This document shows, in pieces, positions 43,476 to 52,527 of a stretch of 64,000 nucleotides of DNA. The stretch comes from Achromobacter sp. MYb9 (GTDB lineage: Bacteria > Pseudomonadota > Gammaproteobacteria > Burkholderiales > Burkholderiaceae_B): assembly GCF_002975275.1 (NCBI RefSeq), contig NZ_PCOQ01000009.1, forward strand, positions 124,001-188,000. Reading direction: 5' to 3'. Numbering within the stretch: the first letter of the stretch is position 1; each line of letters begins with the position of its first letter. Made by a program: the position numbers and the translations under genes. Below the pieces are notes generated by a model that was not told where the DNA came from, searched no databases, and saw only the letters and a list, made by a program, of their open reading frames with translations.

Positions 43476-45107
43476 ATGGAGACATACGACATCGTCATCG
43501 TTGGCGCTGGGTCGGCCGGCTGCGTGCTGGCCAACCGCCTGAGCCAGGACCCGGGCACTCGGGTGCTGCTGCTGGAGGCCGGCGGCCGTGACAACTACCA
43601 CTGGATCCATATCCCGGTGGGATACCTGTATTGCATCGGCAACCCACGCACCGACTGGATGTACCGGACGGTGAAAGAGGCCGGCTTGGGCGGCCGTTCA
43701 CTGATTTATCCGCGCGGCCGGGTGCTGGGCGGCTGCTCGTCCATCAACGGCATGATCTACATGCGCGGCCAGCGCGAAGACTACGAAGATTGGGCCGCGC
43801 TATCCGGCGACCCGGCCTGGAGCTGGGACCAGGTGCTGCCGGTGTTCAAGCGCAGCGAGGACTACCATCGCGGCGCCGACGAGTTCCATGGCGCGGGCGG
43901 CGAGTGGCGGGTCGAATCCCAGCGGTTGCGCTGGGACATCCTGGAAGCGTTCGCGGGCGCCGCCGAACAGGAAGGCATCCCACGCGTGCAAGACTTCAAC
44001 CGGGGCGACAACTTCGGCAGCGGTTATTTCGAGGTGAACCAGCGCAGTGGCTGGCGCTGGAACACGTCCAAGGCATTTCTGCGCCCGGTGCTCAAACGCC
44101 CGAACCTGCATGTAATGACGGGCGCCCAGGCCGAGCAACTGGTGTTCGAGGGCAAGCGCTGCGTCGGCGTGCAACTGCGGCGCGGGGGAAAAAGCCTGAC
44201 GGTGCGCGCAACCCGCGAAGTGGTGTTGGCGGCGGGCGCGGTCAACACCCCGCATCTGCTGGAACTGTCGGGCATCGGCGAACCCGCGCGGCTGCGGGAA
44301 AGCGGCATTGCGCTGCGCCACGCCTTGCCAGGCGTGGGCGAGAACCTGCAAGACCACCTGCAATTGCGGGTCATCATCAAGGTCAACGGGGTCAAGACGC
44401 TGAATCGCATCGCCTCGTCGTGGCGGGGCAAGGCCGGCATCGGTCTGGAATACCTGCTGAAACGCAGCGGTCCGATGAGCATGGCGCCGTCGCAACTGGG
44501 GGCATTCGCCAAATCCGACCCCAGCCAGACGCGCGCCAACGTGGAATTCCATGTACAGCCGCTGTCGCTGGGCGCTTTCGGCGAACCCCTGCATGCCTTC
44601 GACGCGTTTACGGCCAGCGTATGCAATCTGCGGCCGACGTCGCGCGGCAACGTCCATGCGCAAGGGGCGCCCGGTACGCCGGAGGCCGCCACGCCGGTCA
44701 TCGCGGCCAACTACCTCAGCACGGAGGCGGATATCCAGGTGGCGGCCGATTCGATCCGGCTGGTGCGCCGTATCGCGGCGGCGCCGGCCCTGCAGCGCTA
44801 TCAACCGCAGGAATGGTTGCCCGGCCCCGCCTACCAGACCGACGAACAGTTGCGCGAAGCGGCCGGCAAGATCGGCACGACGATCTTCCACCCGGTGGGG
44901 ACGTGCGCGATGGGCAAGGACGCGGACAGCGGCGCGGTGGTGGACGCGCGGCTGCGGGTCTTCGGACTGGAGGGCTTGCGCATCGCCGACGCGTCAGTCA
45001 TGCCGCTGATCACGTCGGGCAACACCAATTCGCCGACCATCATGATCGCGGAGCGCGCCGCCGACATGATCCGCGAAGAGGCGGGCGTTCAACGCAAGGA
45101 ACGATAG
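43476..45107 (+). CDS. GMC-family alcohol/choline-type dehydrogenase
   Basis: This 543-residue FAD enzyme of the glucose-methanol-choline family begins YDIVIVGAGSAGCVLANRLS (FAD fold). Family signatures GRVLGGCSSINGMIYMRG and GAVNTPHLLELSGIG follow, and the C-terminal active site has IFHPVGTCAMG (catalytic His) and NTNSPTIMIAERAADMI (Asn). The length is typical of choline dehydrogenase-like proteins. The substrate may be an aliphatic alcohol, polyethylene glycol or choline; no betaine aldehyde dehydrogenase is adjacent, making choline less likely. Its last 19 bases overlap the convergent cfa gene. Confidence 0.92.
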   Translation: METYDIVIVGAGSAGCVLANRLSQDPGTRVLLLEAGGRDNYHWIHIPVGYLYCIGNPRTDWMYRTVKEAGLGGRSLIYPRGRVLGGCSSINGMIYMRGQREDYEDWAALSGDPAWSWDQVLPVFKRSEDYHRGADEFHGAGGEWRVESQRLRWDILEAFAGAAEQEGIPRVQDFNRGDNFGSGYFEVNQRSGWRWNTSKAFLRPVLKRPNLHVMTGAQAEQLVFEGKRCVGVQLRRGGKSLTVRATREVVLAAGAVNTPHLLELSGIGEPARLRESGIALRHALPGVGENLQDHLQLRVIIKVNGVKTLNRIASSWRGKAGIGLEYLLKRSGPMSMAPSQLGAFAKSDPSQTRANVEFHVQPLSLGAFGEPLHAFDAFTASVCNLRPTSRGNVHAQGAPGTPEAATPVIAANYLSTEADIQVAADSIRLVRRIAAAPALQRYQPQEWLPGPAYQTDEQLREAAGKIGTTIFHPVGTCAMGKDADSGAVVDARLRVFGLEGLRIADASVMPLITSGNTNSPTIMIAERAADMIREEAGVQRKER

Positions 45108-46276
45108 GTTTCCTTGCGCTGCGGATGGGTCAGCATCACCTGCCAAAGCTGACCCTCGCGCGACCGGAAGAACCCCGCGCAGCACATCAGATAGTATTTC
45201 CACATGCGGTAGAAACGTGTGCCATAGCGTTCCTGCAACGCGGGCCACGCGCGTTCGAAGCGGTCCCACCAGGCCATCAGCGTGCGGTCGTAGTCGGCGC
45301 CGAAGTTGTGCCAGTCTTCAATGATGAAGCGGTGTTCGACGGCCGCCGCGATTTCGCGGGCAGACGGCAGCTTGCCGTTCGGGAACACGTACCGGTCGAT
45401 CCAGGGGTCGGTGCTCTGGCTGGTGGCGGCGATGCCGATGGTATGCAGCAGGAAGATACCGTCCGGCGCCATCAGGCGCTGCACATTGGAGAAGTAGGTG
45501 TCGTAGTTCTTCGGCCCCACGTGCTCGAACATGCCGACCGACACCACTTTATCGAAACTGCCTTGCAGGTCGCGGTAGTCTTGCAGCAGCAACTGCACCG
45601 GCAGGCCCTTGACCCGTTCCTGCGCCAATGCCAGCTGTTCTTTCGATACGGTCACGCCGGTGACCGTGACGCCATAGTTCTCGGCGGCGAACTTGGCCAG
45701 GCCACCCCAGCCGCAGCCGATATCCAGCAGCGTTTCGCCGGGCTTCAACTGCAGCTTGCGGCAGATCATGTCCAGCTTGGCAAGCTGGGCGTCTTCCAGC
45801 GTCTGGGCGTTTTCCCAGTAGGCGCAGGAATAGATCATCCGGCTGTCCAACATGGCCTCGAACACATCGTTGCCGGCATCGTAGTGCTGCTCGCCAACTT
45901 CAAAGGCGCGGTGTTTGGACTGCAGGTTGAAAAGCTTGTGCCGCAAGTGTTCGGCGATCAGCTTGATGCGGGCAACGCCCAGCGCCGCCGATCCCATGTC
46001 CGCGCGCAACAGGCGCGTGAAAAGCTCGTCCAGTTGCTCGCAATCCCATTCTCCGTCCATATAGGACTCGCCCAGCCCCAGCGACCAGCTGGCGAAGACG
46101 CGCTCGTACATGTGCTTGTCGTGCACCTGGATGTCCCAGGGGCGCGTGCCGTTGATCAGGACATCGGCTCGGGACAGCACGTCCTGGAGCACTTTGGGCG
46201 GTTCGGGGGGAGGGGGGCTGACGGCGGGGGAAGAATGGTCGGTGGTCAGCGGAGAGACAGGACTGCTTTGCTGCAT
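45089..46276 (-). CDS. cfa: Cyclopropane-fatty-acyl-phospholipid synthase
   Basis: This 395-residue SAM-dependent enzyme adds a methylene bridge to unsaturated acyl chains of membrane phospholipids, commonly in stationary phase or acid stress. The SAM-binding motif is LLDIGCGWGGLAKFAAE. The N-terminal domain contains DIQVHDKHMYERVFASWSLGLGESYMDGEWDCEQLDEL, and the C-terminal half has SVGMFEHVGPKNYDTYF and the active-site region IGIAATSQSTDPWIDRYVFPNG. GGAG precedes the ATG at 46276. Confidence 0.95.
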   Translation of the reverse strand: MQQSSPVSPLTTDHSSPAVSPPPPEPPKVLQDVLSRADVLINGTRPWDIQVHDKHMYERVFASWSLGLGESYMDGEWDCEQLDELFTRLLRADMGSAALGVARIKLIAEHLRHKLFNLQSKHRAFEVGEQHYDAGNDVFEAMLDSRMIYSCAYWENAQTLEDAQLAKLDMICRKLQLKPGETLLDIGCGWGGLAKFAAENYGVTVTGVTVSKEQLALAQERVKGLPVQLLLQDYRDLQGSFDKVVSVGMFEHVGPKNYDTYFSNVQRLMAPDGIFLLHTIGIAATSQSTDPWIDRYVFPNGKLPSAREIAAAVEHRFIIEDWHNFGADYDRTLMAWWDRFERAWPALQERYGTRFYRMWKYYLMCCAGFFRSREGQLWQVMLTHPQRKETYRSLR

Positions 46277-46585
46277 ACGGACTCCATATCAATTTTGGGA
46301 TGACTGATCTGGCAACGCCTGAAGCTCATTACTCTCGCCCCAACGGGCGGGCAACTCCAATTTAATGATTGGATCGCCCCGATAGGAAACGGCAATTTCC
46401 CGCCGTGCCGGGGAGTGCTTCGAAGAGGATGGGCTTGATCGTAGCGAGGCGCGGGCCGGGTGTCCAGCACGGGCGGCGGGGCGGCGCCAGTCCCCGCCGT
46501 TCATGTGATTGTTCGACCGGCGCGATTACACTAGTCCGCCCAGTGCGCCGCCGTGTCGGCTTGCGCCGACTCGTGGAGTGTTTTG
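46277..46585. other. Divergent promoter region cfa / hydrolase
   Basis: This 309-base gap between divergent genes contains no supported coding sequence. CCAAT-TTAATG-ATTGG at 46357-46372 is a perfect-armed inverted repeat in the A/T-rich part and may be an operator or part of the cfa promoter. The remainder near the hydrolase start is G/C-rich without clear hexamers. Confidence 0.4.
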
Positions 46586-47521
46586 ATGGTGGACGCCAGC
46601 CTGCAACCCCGTTTGGAATTCGTCACCTGCGCCAGTCCGGCCGGCCTGCACCGCATGGCGTACTGGGAATGGGGCGACCCCGCCAATGACCGGGTGTTGG
46701 TCTGCGTCCACGGCCTGACGCGCAGCGGCCGGGATTTCGACGCGCTGGCGCGCCGATTGGCCGACCAGTACCGGGTCGTCTGCCCCGACGTGGTGGGCCG
46801 CGGCCGGTCGGACTGGCTGGCCAACCCGGCGTTCTATACCGTGCCCCAATACGTGTCCGACATGGTCACGCTGATCGCGCGCCTGCGGCCGGCCCGGCTG
46901 GCTTGGGTGGGCACGTCGATGGGCGGGTTGGTCGGCCTGGCCTTGTCGGGCGCCGCCGCGTTCGCCAGCGCCCTCCAGCTCATGCGTCCGCACGCGGGCA
47001 TGCTGCCGCCGGGGCAGGGCATCCGGCTGGACAAGCTGGTGCTGAACGACGTGGGCCCCCGTCTGGAAACCGGGGCGCTGTCGCGCATCGGCCAATATGT
47101 GGGCGAGCCGGGCGAATTCGCCACGTTCGAAGAGGCCGTGGCAACCATGCGTGCCAATTCCGGGACGTTCGGGCCGCACACGGACGCGCAATGGGCGGAC
47201 CTGGCCCAATACCTGTATCCGGAATATGGCGGCAAATGGGTCAAGCACTACGACCTGGCGCTGGCGCAGCCGCTGGCGGCCCAGACGCCGGAAGAACTGG
47301 CGGCTGGCGAGCAGATCCTGTGGCGTTCCTATGATGCGGTGACCTGCCCGATGCTGATCGTGCGCGGTGCGCTGTCCGACCTGCTGACGCCCGCCACCGT
47401 TGAAGAAATGCTCGAGCGCAATCCGCGCGCCCAGGCGCTGGAAGTGCCGGGTGTGGGGCATGCGCCCACGCTGATCGCCGACAGCCAGGTGGACCCGGTC
47501 GCGGCCTTTCTGCTGGCTTGA
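46586..47521 (+). CDS. Alpha/beta hydrolase
   Basis: This 311-residue hydrolase has the oxyanion region VCVHGLTRSGRDFDALARRLADQY, the nucleophile elbow GTSMGG (Ser) and the late acid/His region IVRGALSDLLTPAT and GVGHAPTL. These give a complete Ser-Asp-His triad. The VVGRGRSDW segment is typical of esterases and haloperoxidase-like enzymes. The ATG at 46586 with GGAG 9 bases upstream was preferred to a GTG at 46553. The substrate is not predictable. Confidence 0.88.
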   Translation: MVDASLQPRLEFVTCASPAGLHRMAYWEWGDPANDRVLVCVHGLTRSGRDFDALARRLADQYRVVCPDVVGRGRSDWLANPAFYTVPQYVSDMVTLIARLRPARLAWVGTSMGGLVGLALSGAAAFASALQLMRPHAGMLPPGQGIRLDKLVLNDVGPRLETGALSRIGQYVGEPGEFATFEEAVATMRANSGTFGPHTDAQWADLAQYLYPEYGGKWVKHYDLALAQPLAAQTPEELAAGEQILWRSYDAVTCPMLIVRGALSDLLTPATVEEMLERNPRAQALEVPGVGHAPTLIADSQVDPVAAFLLA

Positions 47522-47579
47522 CCGTCCGCCCTGCGATGAAGGGGACAGCCCGGCGCTATCCATGCTGCCGGGCCTTCTC

Positions 47580-47585
47580 TACAAT
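47580..47585 (+). promoter_or_regulatory. -10-like hexamer before PHP gene
   Basis: TACAAT ends 6 bases before the ATG at 47592. If used, transcription would start at or next to the start codon and give a leaderless mRNA. The -35 region is not recognisable. Confidence 0.4.
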
Positions 47586-47591
47586 AGCCCC

Positions 47592-48437
47592 ATGACATCG
47601 CCCACCCTGAACATCGATCTGCACTGCCATTCCACCGTCTCGGACGGCGCGCTTGCGCCCCGCGACGTGGCGCAGCGCGCGCATGCCAATGGCGTGGATG
47701 TCTGGGCATTGACCGACCACGACGAAGTGGGCGGCCTGGCCGAAGCCGCCAGCGCGGCCAAGGACCTGGGCATGCGTTTTGCCACCGGCGTCGAGATTTC
47801 GGTAACCTGGGCCGGCCTCACCGTGCATATCGTGGGCTTGCGCTTCGATCCTGAAAACACCGCGCTGGTCGAAGGCCTGCGCAAGACCCGGTCGGGCCGG
47901 GCCGAACGCGCCAAGCGCATCGGCGAACGTCTGGCGGACATGGGCATGCCCGGCGCCTATGAAGGCGCGCTGCCGTTCGCCGGCAACCCGGAACTGATCA
48001 GCCGCACCCATTTTGCCCGCTATCTGGTTGAAGCCGGCTACTGCCCCGACGTGCAAACCGTGTTTACCAAGCACCTGGGCGACGACCGCCCCGGCCATGT
48101 GCCCATGCAATGGGCCACCCTGGCCGAAGCGGTGGGCTGGATCCGTGGCGCGGGCGGCGTGGCCGTCATCGCCCACCCCGGCCGCTATAAGTACACCCCG
48201 CTGCAATTCGCCGCCCTGTTCGACGAATTCCTGCAACTGGGCGGGCTGGGCATCGAGGTCAACACCGGCAGCCACACCGCCGAAGAAGCCCGCCAATACG
48301 CCGGCGTCGCGCGACGCTACGGGTTCCTGGCCTCGCGCGGGTCGGATTTCCATAGTCCCAAGGAAAGCCGGATGGACCTGGGCCGTCTGCCCCCGCTGCC
48401 CTCCGACTTGAAGCCGGTCTGGCACGACTGGTTCTGA
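47592..48437 (+). CDS. PHP-domain 5'-nucleotide phosphatase (YciV/RNase AM-like)
   Basis: This 281-residue PHP-family metal-dependent phosphoesterase begins NIDLHCHSTVSDG, with LTDHDEVGG, ISVTW and IAHPGRYKY following. Near the end RGSDFHSP completes the trinuclear metal site. E. coli YciV (RNase AM) and Chromobacterium relatives hydrolyse 3',5'-nucleoside bisphosphates and trim 5' ends of RNA. ATG 47592 fits the family start. It is preceded by the TACAAT hexamer but has no ribosome-binding site. It is followed by greB 68 bases later. Confidence 0.88.
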   Translation: MTSPTLNIDLHCHSTVSDGALAPRDVAQRAHANGVDVWALTDHDEVGGLAEAASAAKDLGMRFATGVEISVTWAGLTVHIVGLRFDPENTALVEGLRKTRSGRAERAKRIGERLADMGMPGAYEGALPFAGNPELISRTHFARYLVEAGYCPDVQTVFTKHLGDDRPGHVPMQWATLAEAVGWIRGAGGVAVIAHPGRYKYTPLQFAALFDEFLQLGGLGIEVNTGSHTAEEARQYAGVARRYGFLASRGSDFHSPKESRMDLGRLPPLPSDLKPVWHDWF

Positions 48438-48505
48438 CGCGGGCGGCCATCGCCGCCCATCTTGCAAGCCACCGATTTTGAGCGCGCCCCTGCGGCGCAT
48501 CCGCC

Positions 48506-49054
48506 ATGAACAAAGCCTTTGTTAAAGAGTCCGACAACGAGGACGACGACGATCTGCCGCAAACCCAGGCGTTGCCGGCGGGCACCAAGAACTACATGAC
48601 CCCGGAAGGCTATGAGCGCCTTCGCGGCGAATTGACGCATCTGATGAACGTCGAGCGCCCCTCCGTCGTGCAAGTGGTGTCCTGGGCGGCATCCAATGGT
48701 GACCGGTCCGAGAATGGCGACTACCTGTACGGGAAGAAGCGCCTGCGGGAAATCGACCGCCGCATGCGCTTTCTGACCAAGCGGCTGGACATTGCCGAAG
48801 TGGTCGACCCCGCCGCGCAGCCCAACCGCGACCAGGTATTCTTCGGCGCCACCGTGTCCTACTCGGACAAGGCCGGCGAAGCGCACACCGTCACCATCGT
48901 GGGCGTGGACGAAGCCGAACCGCTAGCCGGCAAGATCAGCTGGATTTCCCCGGTGGCGCGCGCGCTGATCAAGGCCCGCGAAGGCGACACCGTCGTGCTT
49001 CGCACGCCGGGCGGAATCGAAGAGCTGGATATCCTGGAAGTCCGCTACCCGTAG
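48506..49054 (+). CDS. greB: Transcription elongation factor GreB
   Basis: This 182-residue factor enters the secondary channel of RNA polymerase and stimulates cleavage of backtracked RNA. The coiled-coil tip has the acidic loop SNGDRSENGDYLYGKK, and the C-terminal FKBP-like domain ends LDILEVRYP. The long acidic N-terminal extension (DNEDDDD) is seen in betaproteobacterial GreB. The length is slightly above the E. coli protein (158). A strong hairpin terminator follows at 49065. Confidence 0.94.
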   Translation: MNKAFVKESDNEDDDDLPQTQALPAGTKNYMTPEGYERLRGELTHLMNVERPSVVQVVSWAASNGDRSENGDYLYGKKRLREIDRRMRFLTKRLDIAEVVDPAAQPNRDQVFFGATVSYSDKAGEAHTVTIVGVDEAEPLAGKISWISPVARALIKAREGDTVVLRTPGGIEELDILEVRYP

Positions 49055-49064
49055 CCCAAAAAGG

Positions 49065-49097
49065 AAACAGGCGCCAGCTTGTGGCTGGCGCCTGTTT
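49065..49097. terminator. Bidirectional terminator after greB
   Basis: AAACAGGCGCCAGC pairs perfectly with GCTGGCGCCTGTTT around a 5-base loop, 11 bases after the greB stop. A TTT follows on the forward strand, and A-runs upstream give a T-rich tail on the reverse strand, so it may also serve the converging TRAP operon. Confidence 0.85.
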
Positions 49098-49196
49098 GGT
49101 TGGGAGGGCTCTGACGTCCCTGCCTCGGTCTGTGGCGGCTTTCGCCGCCGTTCCCCTGGGGCTTGCTGCTAATTCAATTCCGCTGATCCGCGCCGC

Positions 49197-50225
49197 TTAT
49201 TTCTTGCGCGCCGCGATCGACTTTTCGGCCATGTTGACCAGGTCTTCGCCGATCTGCTTCTTCCACTTGTCGTAGACGGGCTGGGTGACCTTGGCGAAGG
49301 CGTCGTGCTCGGCCGGAGACAGCGACGTCACGGTGACGCCATGGCCCGCAATTTCTTTCAGCAGCGACGGGTCTTCCGGCGTCACGCCCTTGCGCGCGAT
49401 CACGATCTGCTGTTTGCCCGCGTCAAGCGCGGCCTGGCGCACGATGTCGCGGTCTTTTTCCGACCACGAATTCCAGACCTCGCGGTTGACCACGAAGATC
49501 AGCGGGTCGGCCACGTAGTTCCACAAGGTCAGGTATTTCTGGCCCACGGTGTACAGCTTGGAACCCGTGTAGATGGACAGGGGGTTCTCCTGGCCGTCCA
49601 CCGCGCCGCTGGCCAGCGCCGGCTGCGCATCGGCCCAGCTCATTTGCGTGGGGTTGGCGCCCAGCGCCGTGAACGTGTCGATGTACAGCGGCGAACCCAC
49701 CACGCGCAGCTTCATGCCCTTCATGTCTTCGGGCTTCTTGATGTCGCGCTTCGAGTTGCTAAGCTGGCGGTAGCCGTTTTCGCCCCAGGCCAGCGGCACC
49801 ACGCCGGCCTTTTCGATCAGCTTGAACATCTCGCGGCCCACGTCGCCTTGCACCAGAGCGTCGATGGCGGCGTAGTCGGGCATCAGGAACGGCAGCGAAA
49901 ACAGGTTCAGCTGCTTGACCTGGGGCGACCAGTTGATGGTGGACCCCACCGCCATGTCGATCACGCCCTGGCGGATCGCCGTGAATTCGCGAGTCTGGTC
50001 GCCCTGCACCAGCGACGTGCCGGGGTAGACCTTGATATTGATGCGGCCCTGGGTGCGCTCGCGCACCAGGTTGGACCAGATTTCGGCGCCCTGGCCCCAC
50101 GGGAAGGTGGTGCCCACCACGATGGACAGCTTGTATTCGGGTTTGTAGTTCTGCGCGATGGCGGGCGCCGTGCCGACCACGGCGGCGGCGCACAGCGCGG
50201 CGCCGATCAGGTTGCGGAAGTTCAT
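49197..50225 (-). CDS. TRAP transporter DctP-type receptor
   Basis: This 342-residue periplasmic binding protein has a signal peptide ending APAIAQ. Family motifs are the LSIVVGTTFPWGQGAEIWSNLV start, DMKGMKLRVVGSPLY with the ligand-binding Arg, and VDGQENPLSIY. It is the last gene of a leftward dctQ-dctM-dctP operon, 113 bases after dctM, with a repeat array in the gap. The ligand is a carboxylate of unknown identity. Confidence 0.93.
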   Translation of the reverse strand: MNFRNLIGAALCAAAVVGTAPAIAQNYKPEYKLSIVVGTTFPWGQGAEIWSNLVRERTQGRINIKVYPGTSLVQGDQTREFTAIRQGVIDMAVGSTINWSPQVKQLNLFSLPFLMPDYAAIDALVQGDVGREMFKLIEKAGVVPLAWGENGYRQLSNSKRDIKKPEDMKGMKLRVVGSPLYIDTFTALGANPTQMSWADAQPALASGAVDGQENPLSIYTGSKLYTVGQKYLTLWNYVADPLIFVVNREVWNSWSEKDRDIVRQAALDAGKQQIVIARKGVTPEDPSLLKEIAGHGVTVTSLSPAEHDAFAKVTQPVYDKWKKQIGEDLVNMAEKSIAARKK

Positions 50226-50280
50226 GCGATGTCTCCTCTCTCTGCGAGTGTGTCTGTTGTTGTCTTGAGATCCAGCACTT

Positions 50281-50348
50281 CAATAACCCCGCTGCAATAG
50301 CCCAGCAGCGTCAATAACCCAGCGTCAATAGCCCGGCGTCAATAGCCC
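50281..50348. repeat. Five-copy short tandem repeat at dctM 3' end
   Basis: CAATARCCC occurs five times at intervals of 13-17 bases (starts near 50281, 50295, 50309, 50323 and 50339). The most rightward copy contains the dctM stop codon and its last Tyr codon. The array looks like local duplication of the gene's tail. Confidence 0.8.
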
Positions 50349-51637
50349 AACTTGTGCGGCAACCACAGTGCCAACTGCGGGAACACCAGCACCGCCACCA
50401 GCACCAGGAACATGGCGCCCAGCAGCCACACCACCCAGCGCACCGTGGACTCCATCGGCACGCGCGCGATGCGACACGACACCATCAGGTTCACGGCAAG
50501 CGGCGGAGTGAACTGGCCCAGCGCCACCTTCAACGTCAGGATCACGCCGAACCACACCGGATCCCAGCCATAGGCATTGGCGATCGGCATCAGCAACGGC
50601 ACGAAGATCAAAAAGATGGAAATCCCGTCCAGGAACATGCCCACCGTCATCAGCAGCAGGATCAGCAGCGACAGCACGCCCCATTCGCCCAGGCCGGAGT
50701 TGACGATGGCGTTGGTGATCGGGTCGATCACGCTAAGCGTGGACAGCGCCCAGGCGAAGATGCCGGCCAGGGTCACCACCAGCATGATGACGGCCGATAG
50801 CTCCGCGGCTTCGCGCAGGATGGTGTACAGGTCGCGGAACTTGATGGTGCGATGGATGAAGCCGCCGACGAACAAGCCGTAGAACACCGCGACTACCGCT
50901 GCCTCGGTGGGCGTGAACCAACCCAAGCGCATGCCGCCCAGGATCAGCACGGGGGCGGCGAGGCCCCAAGACGCTTCGCGCAGGCTTGCCCAGAAGGGCG
51001 GGCGCGGCAAGTGCGCTTCCAGCGCGCCCATTTTGTATTTGCGCGACAGCCAGACGGCGGGGACGATCAGCGCCAGGCCCGCCATAATGCCGGGGATCAT
51101 GCCGGCGGCGAACAGCGCGGGCACCGAGGCGCCCGGCACCAGCACCGAATAGATGATGAAGGCGACCGACGGCGGGATCAGGATGTCGGTGGCGGCGCCC
51201 GCGGCCACGACCGAGGCCGAGAACGAACCGGGGTAACCCGCGCGCGACATGGCCGTGATCATCACGGCGCCCACGGCCGCCGCACACGCCGGGCCCGAAC
51301 CCGAAATGCCGCCCAGGAACATGGCCACCGCGATGGACACCAGCGGCAGCATGCCCGGACCGCGGCCGACGATGGCAATGGCAAAGTCCACCAGCCGTTT
51401 GGCCACGCCGGACCGGTCGAAAATGGAGCCGACCAGCACGAACATGGGGATGGCCAGCAGCGGATACTTGGCCAGGCCGGCGTAGAAGTTCTGCGGCACG
51501 GTCAACAGGCCATACCAGGGGGTGTCCAGGTTCGACAGCACGATGGCGACGGTGCCGCCGATACCCAGCGCCACGCCGACCGGCACCCCGATCAGCATCA
51601 GGACGATGAAGACGACGAAGAGGATGGTGGCGATCAT
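50339..51637 (-). CDS. TRAP transporter large permease DctM
   Basis: This 432-residue inner-membrane protein has about 12 helices and is the sodium-dependent transport subunit. It has IGVPVGVALGIGGTVAIVL, GSIFDRSGVAKRLVDF, SGSGPACAAAVGAVMI and ATDILIPPSVAFIIYS. The ATG at 51637 overlaps the dctQ stop as ATGA and follows CCGGAG. It works with DctQ and the receptor downstream. Confidence 0.93.
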   Translation of the reverse strand: MIATILFVVFIVLMLIGVPVGVALGIGGTVAIVLSNLDTPWYGLLTVPQNFYAGLAKYPLLAIPMFVLVGSIFDRSGVAKRLVDFAIAIVGRGPGMLPLVSIAVAMFLGGISGSGPACAAAVGAVMITAMSRAGYPGSFSASVVAAGAATDILIPPSVAFIIYSVLVPGASVPALFAAGMIPGIMAGLALIVPAVWLSRKYKMGALEAHLPRPPFWASLREASWGLAAPVLILGGMRLGWFTPTEAAVVAVFYGLFVGGFIHRTIKFRDLYTILREAAELSAVIMLVVTLAGIFAWALSTLSVIDPITNAIVNSGLGEWGVLSLLILLLMTVGMFLDGISIFLIFVPLLMPIANAYGWDPVWFGVILTLKVALGQFTPPLAVNLMVSCRIARVPMESTVRWVVWLLGAMFLVLVAVLVFPQLALWLPHKLGY

Positions 51638-52173
51638 TTGGCGTCGCTCCGGGCGCCGCGTGCGATGCGTCGAATGATGCCGACGGTGCGCAGCGAGATC
51701 GCCGCGGCCATCACGGGCAGCCAGATCGAATACCACCAGGTTGGCACGCCGATCGCCGGGGAGGTCTCTTCATAGATGAATTCGTCCGACACCAGCTTCA
51801 CCGACAGCACGGTCAGCAGCAGGAAGAACGCCAGCACGCAGCTGTTCGAAATCAGCGCCATGATGCGCTGGCGGCGCGGCGAACCGTTGTCGGCCAGGAT
51901 TTCGATGCGGATATGGTGGTTGCGAACAAAGGCCACGCTGCCGCCCGCCATCGTCAGCACAATCAAGAGGAACACCGAGATCTCTTCCGTCCAGGCGAAA
52001 GACTGGTCGGTGAAATAGCGCACCAGCACGTTCATGAAGGTGATCAGGGCCAGCGTGGCCAGCAGGATCACCGCCAGCCAGTCTTCGATGGCCAGGGGCA
52101 CCTTTACGGCGGGATCTGCTTCAACGGGGATGATCGGTTCGACAGGCTCGACGGGGGCTTCGGGGCGGGACAT
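51634..52173 (-). CDS. TRAP transporter small permease DctQ
   Basis: This 179-residue four-helix subunit has an N-terminal acidic, Pro-rich leader (PEAPVEPVEPIIPVEADP) before the first helix at about 31. DQSFAWTEEISVFLLIVLTM and RNHHIRIEILADN are the family motifs. It heads the dctQMP operon and is coupled by ATGA to dctM. Confidence 0.9.
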   Translation of the reverse strand: MSRPEAPVEPVEPIIPVEADPAVKVPLAIEDWLAVILLATLALITFMNVLVRYFTDQSFAWTEEISVFLLIVLTMAGGSVAFVRNHHIRIEILADNGSPRRQRIMALISNSCVLAFFLLLTVLSVKLVSDEFIYEETSPAIGVPTWWYSIWLPVMAAAISLRTVGIIRRIARGARSDAK

Positions 52174-52527
52174 GGGGTGAGGCGACGGCTTCGGCGCTTG
52201 ACGCGCGTTCTATGAATAAGTCGCTGCATCCTACCGTTGCCCTGCGGACGCGGTAGTTCGTGTTTTCCCGTGGTGCGGGGCGACAACAACATGCTGCGTT
52301 GCAGCAGGGAATGGCAGCGTTGTGCGCCAAGCGGCCGGATAAACCACACCGGCGGCGTGCCTTTGTTCGGATATTGCTGCGCACCATTCCGGTGCACATC
52401 CGCTGGAATTCTTTTGTAACAATGGGGAAAGCAGGGGGGTCGAACGCTTCTTGAACAAGCGCTCCGGGAAAACCCCCTAAACAGGTAAAATCACTTTTTG
52501 CACCCATCCTTATACGGCGCCCGCATC
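52174..52527. promoter_or_regulatory. Divergent control region dctQ / purL
   Basis: This 354-base gap has no supported gene. GCACC-ATTCC-GGTGC at 52381-52395 matches the NtrC consensus GCACC-N5-GGTGC in both halves. A TGG ... TTGT sigma-54-like string at 52404-52418 lacks the -12 GC. TAAAAT at 52487-52492 is a good -10 for purL, about 40 bases before its start, with no clear -35. Confidence 0.45.

Noticed and set aside
50281..50348. CRISPR-like array
   Set aside because: Units are only 9 conserved bases with 4-8 base gaps, far below CRISPR repeat and spacer size, and no cas genes are present.
52404..52418. Sigma-54 promoter TGGAATTCTTTTGTA for purL
   Set aside because: The -12 dinucleotide is GT rather than the nearly invariant GC.
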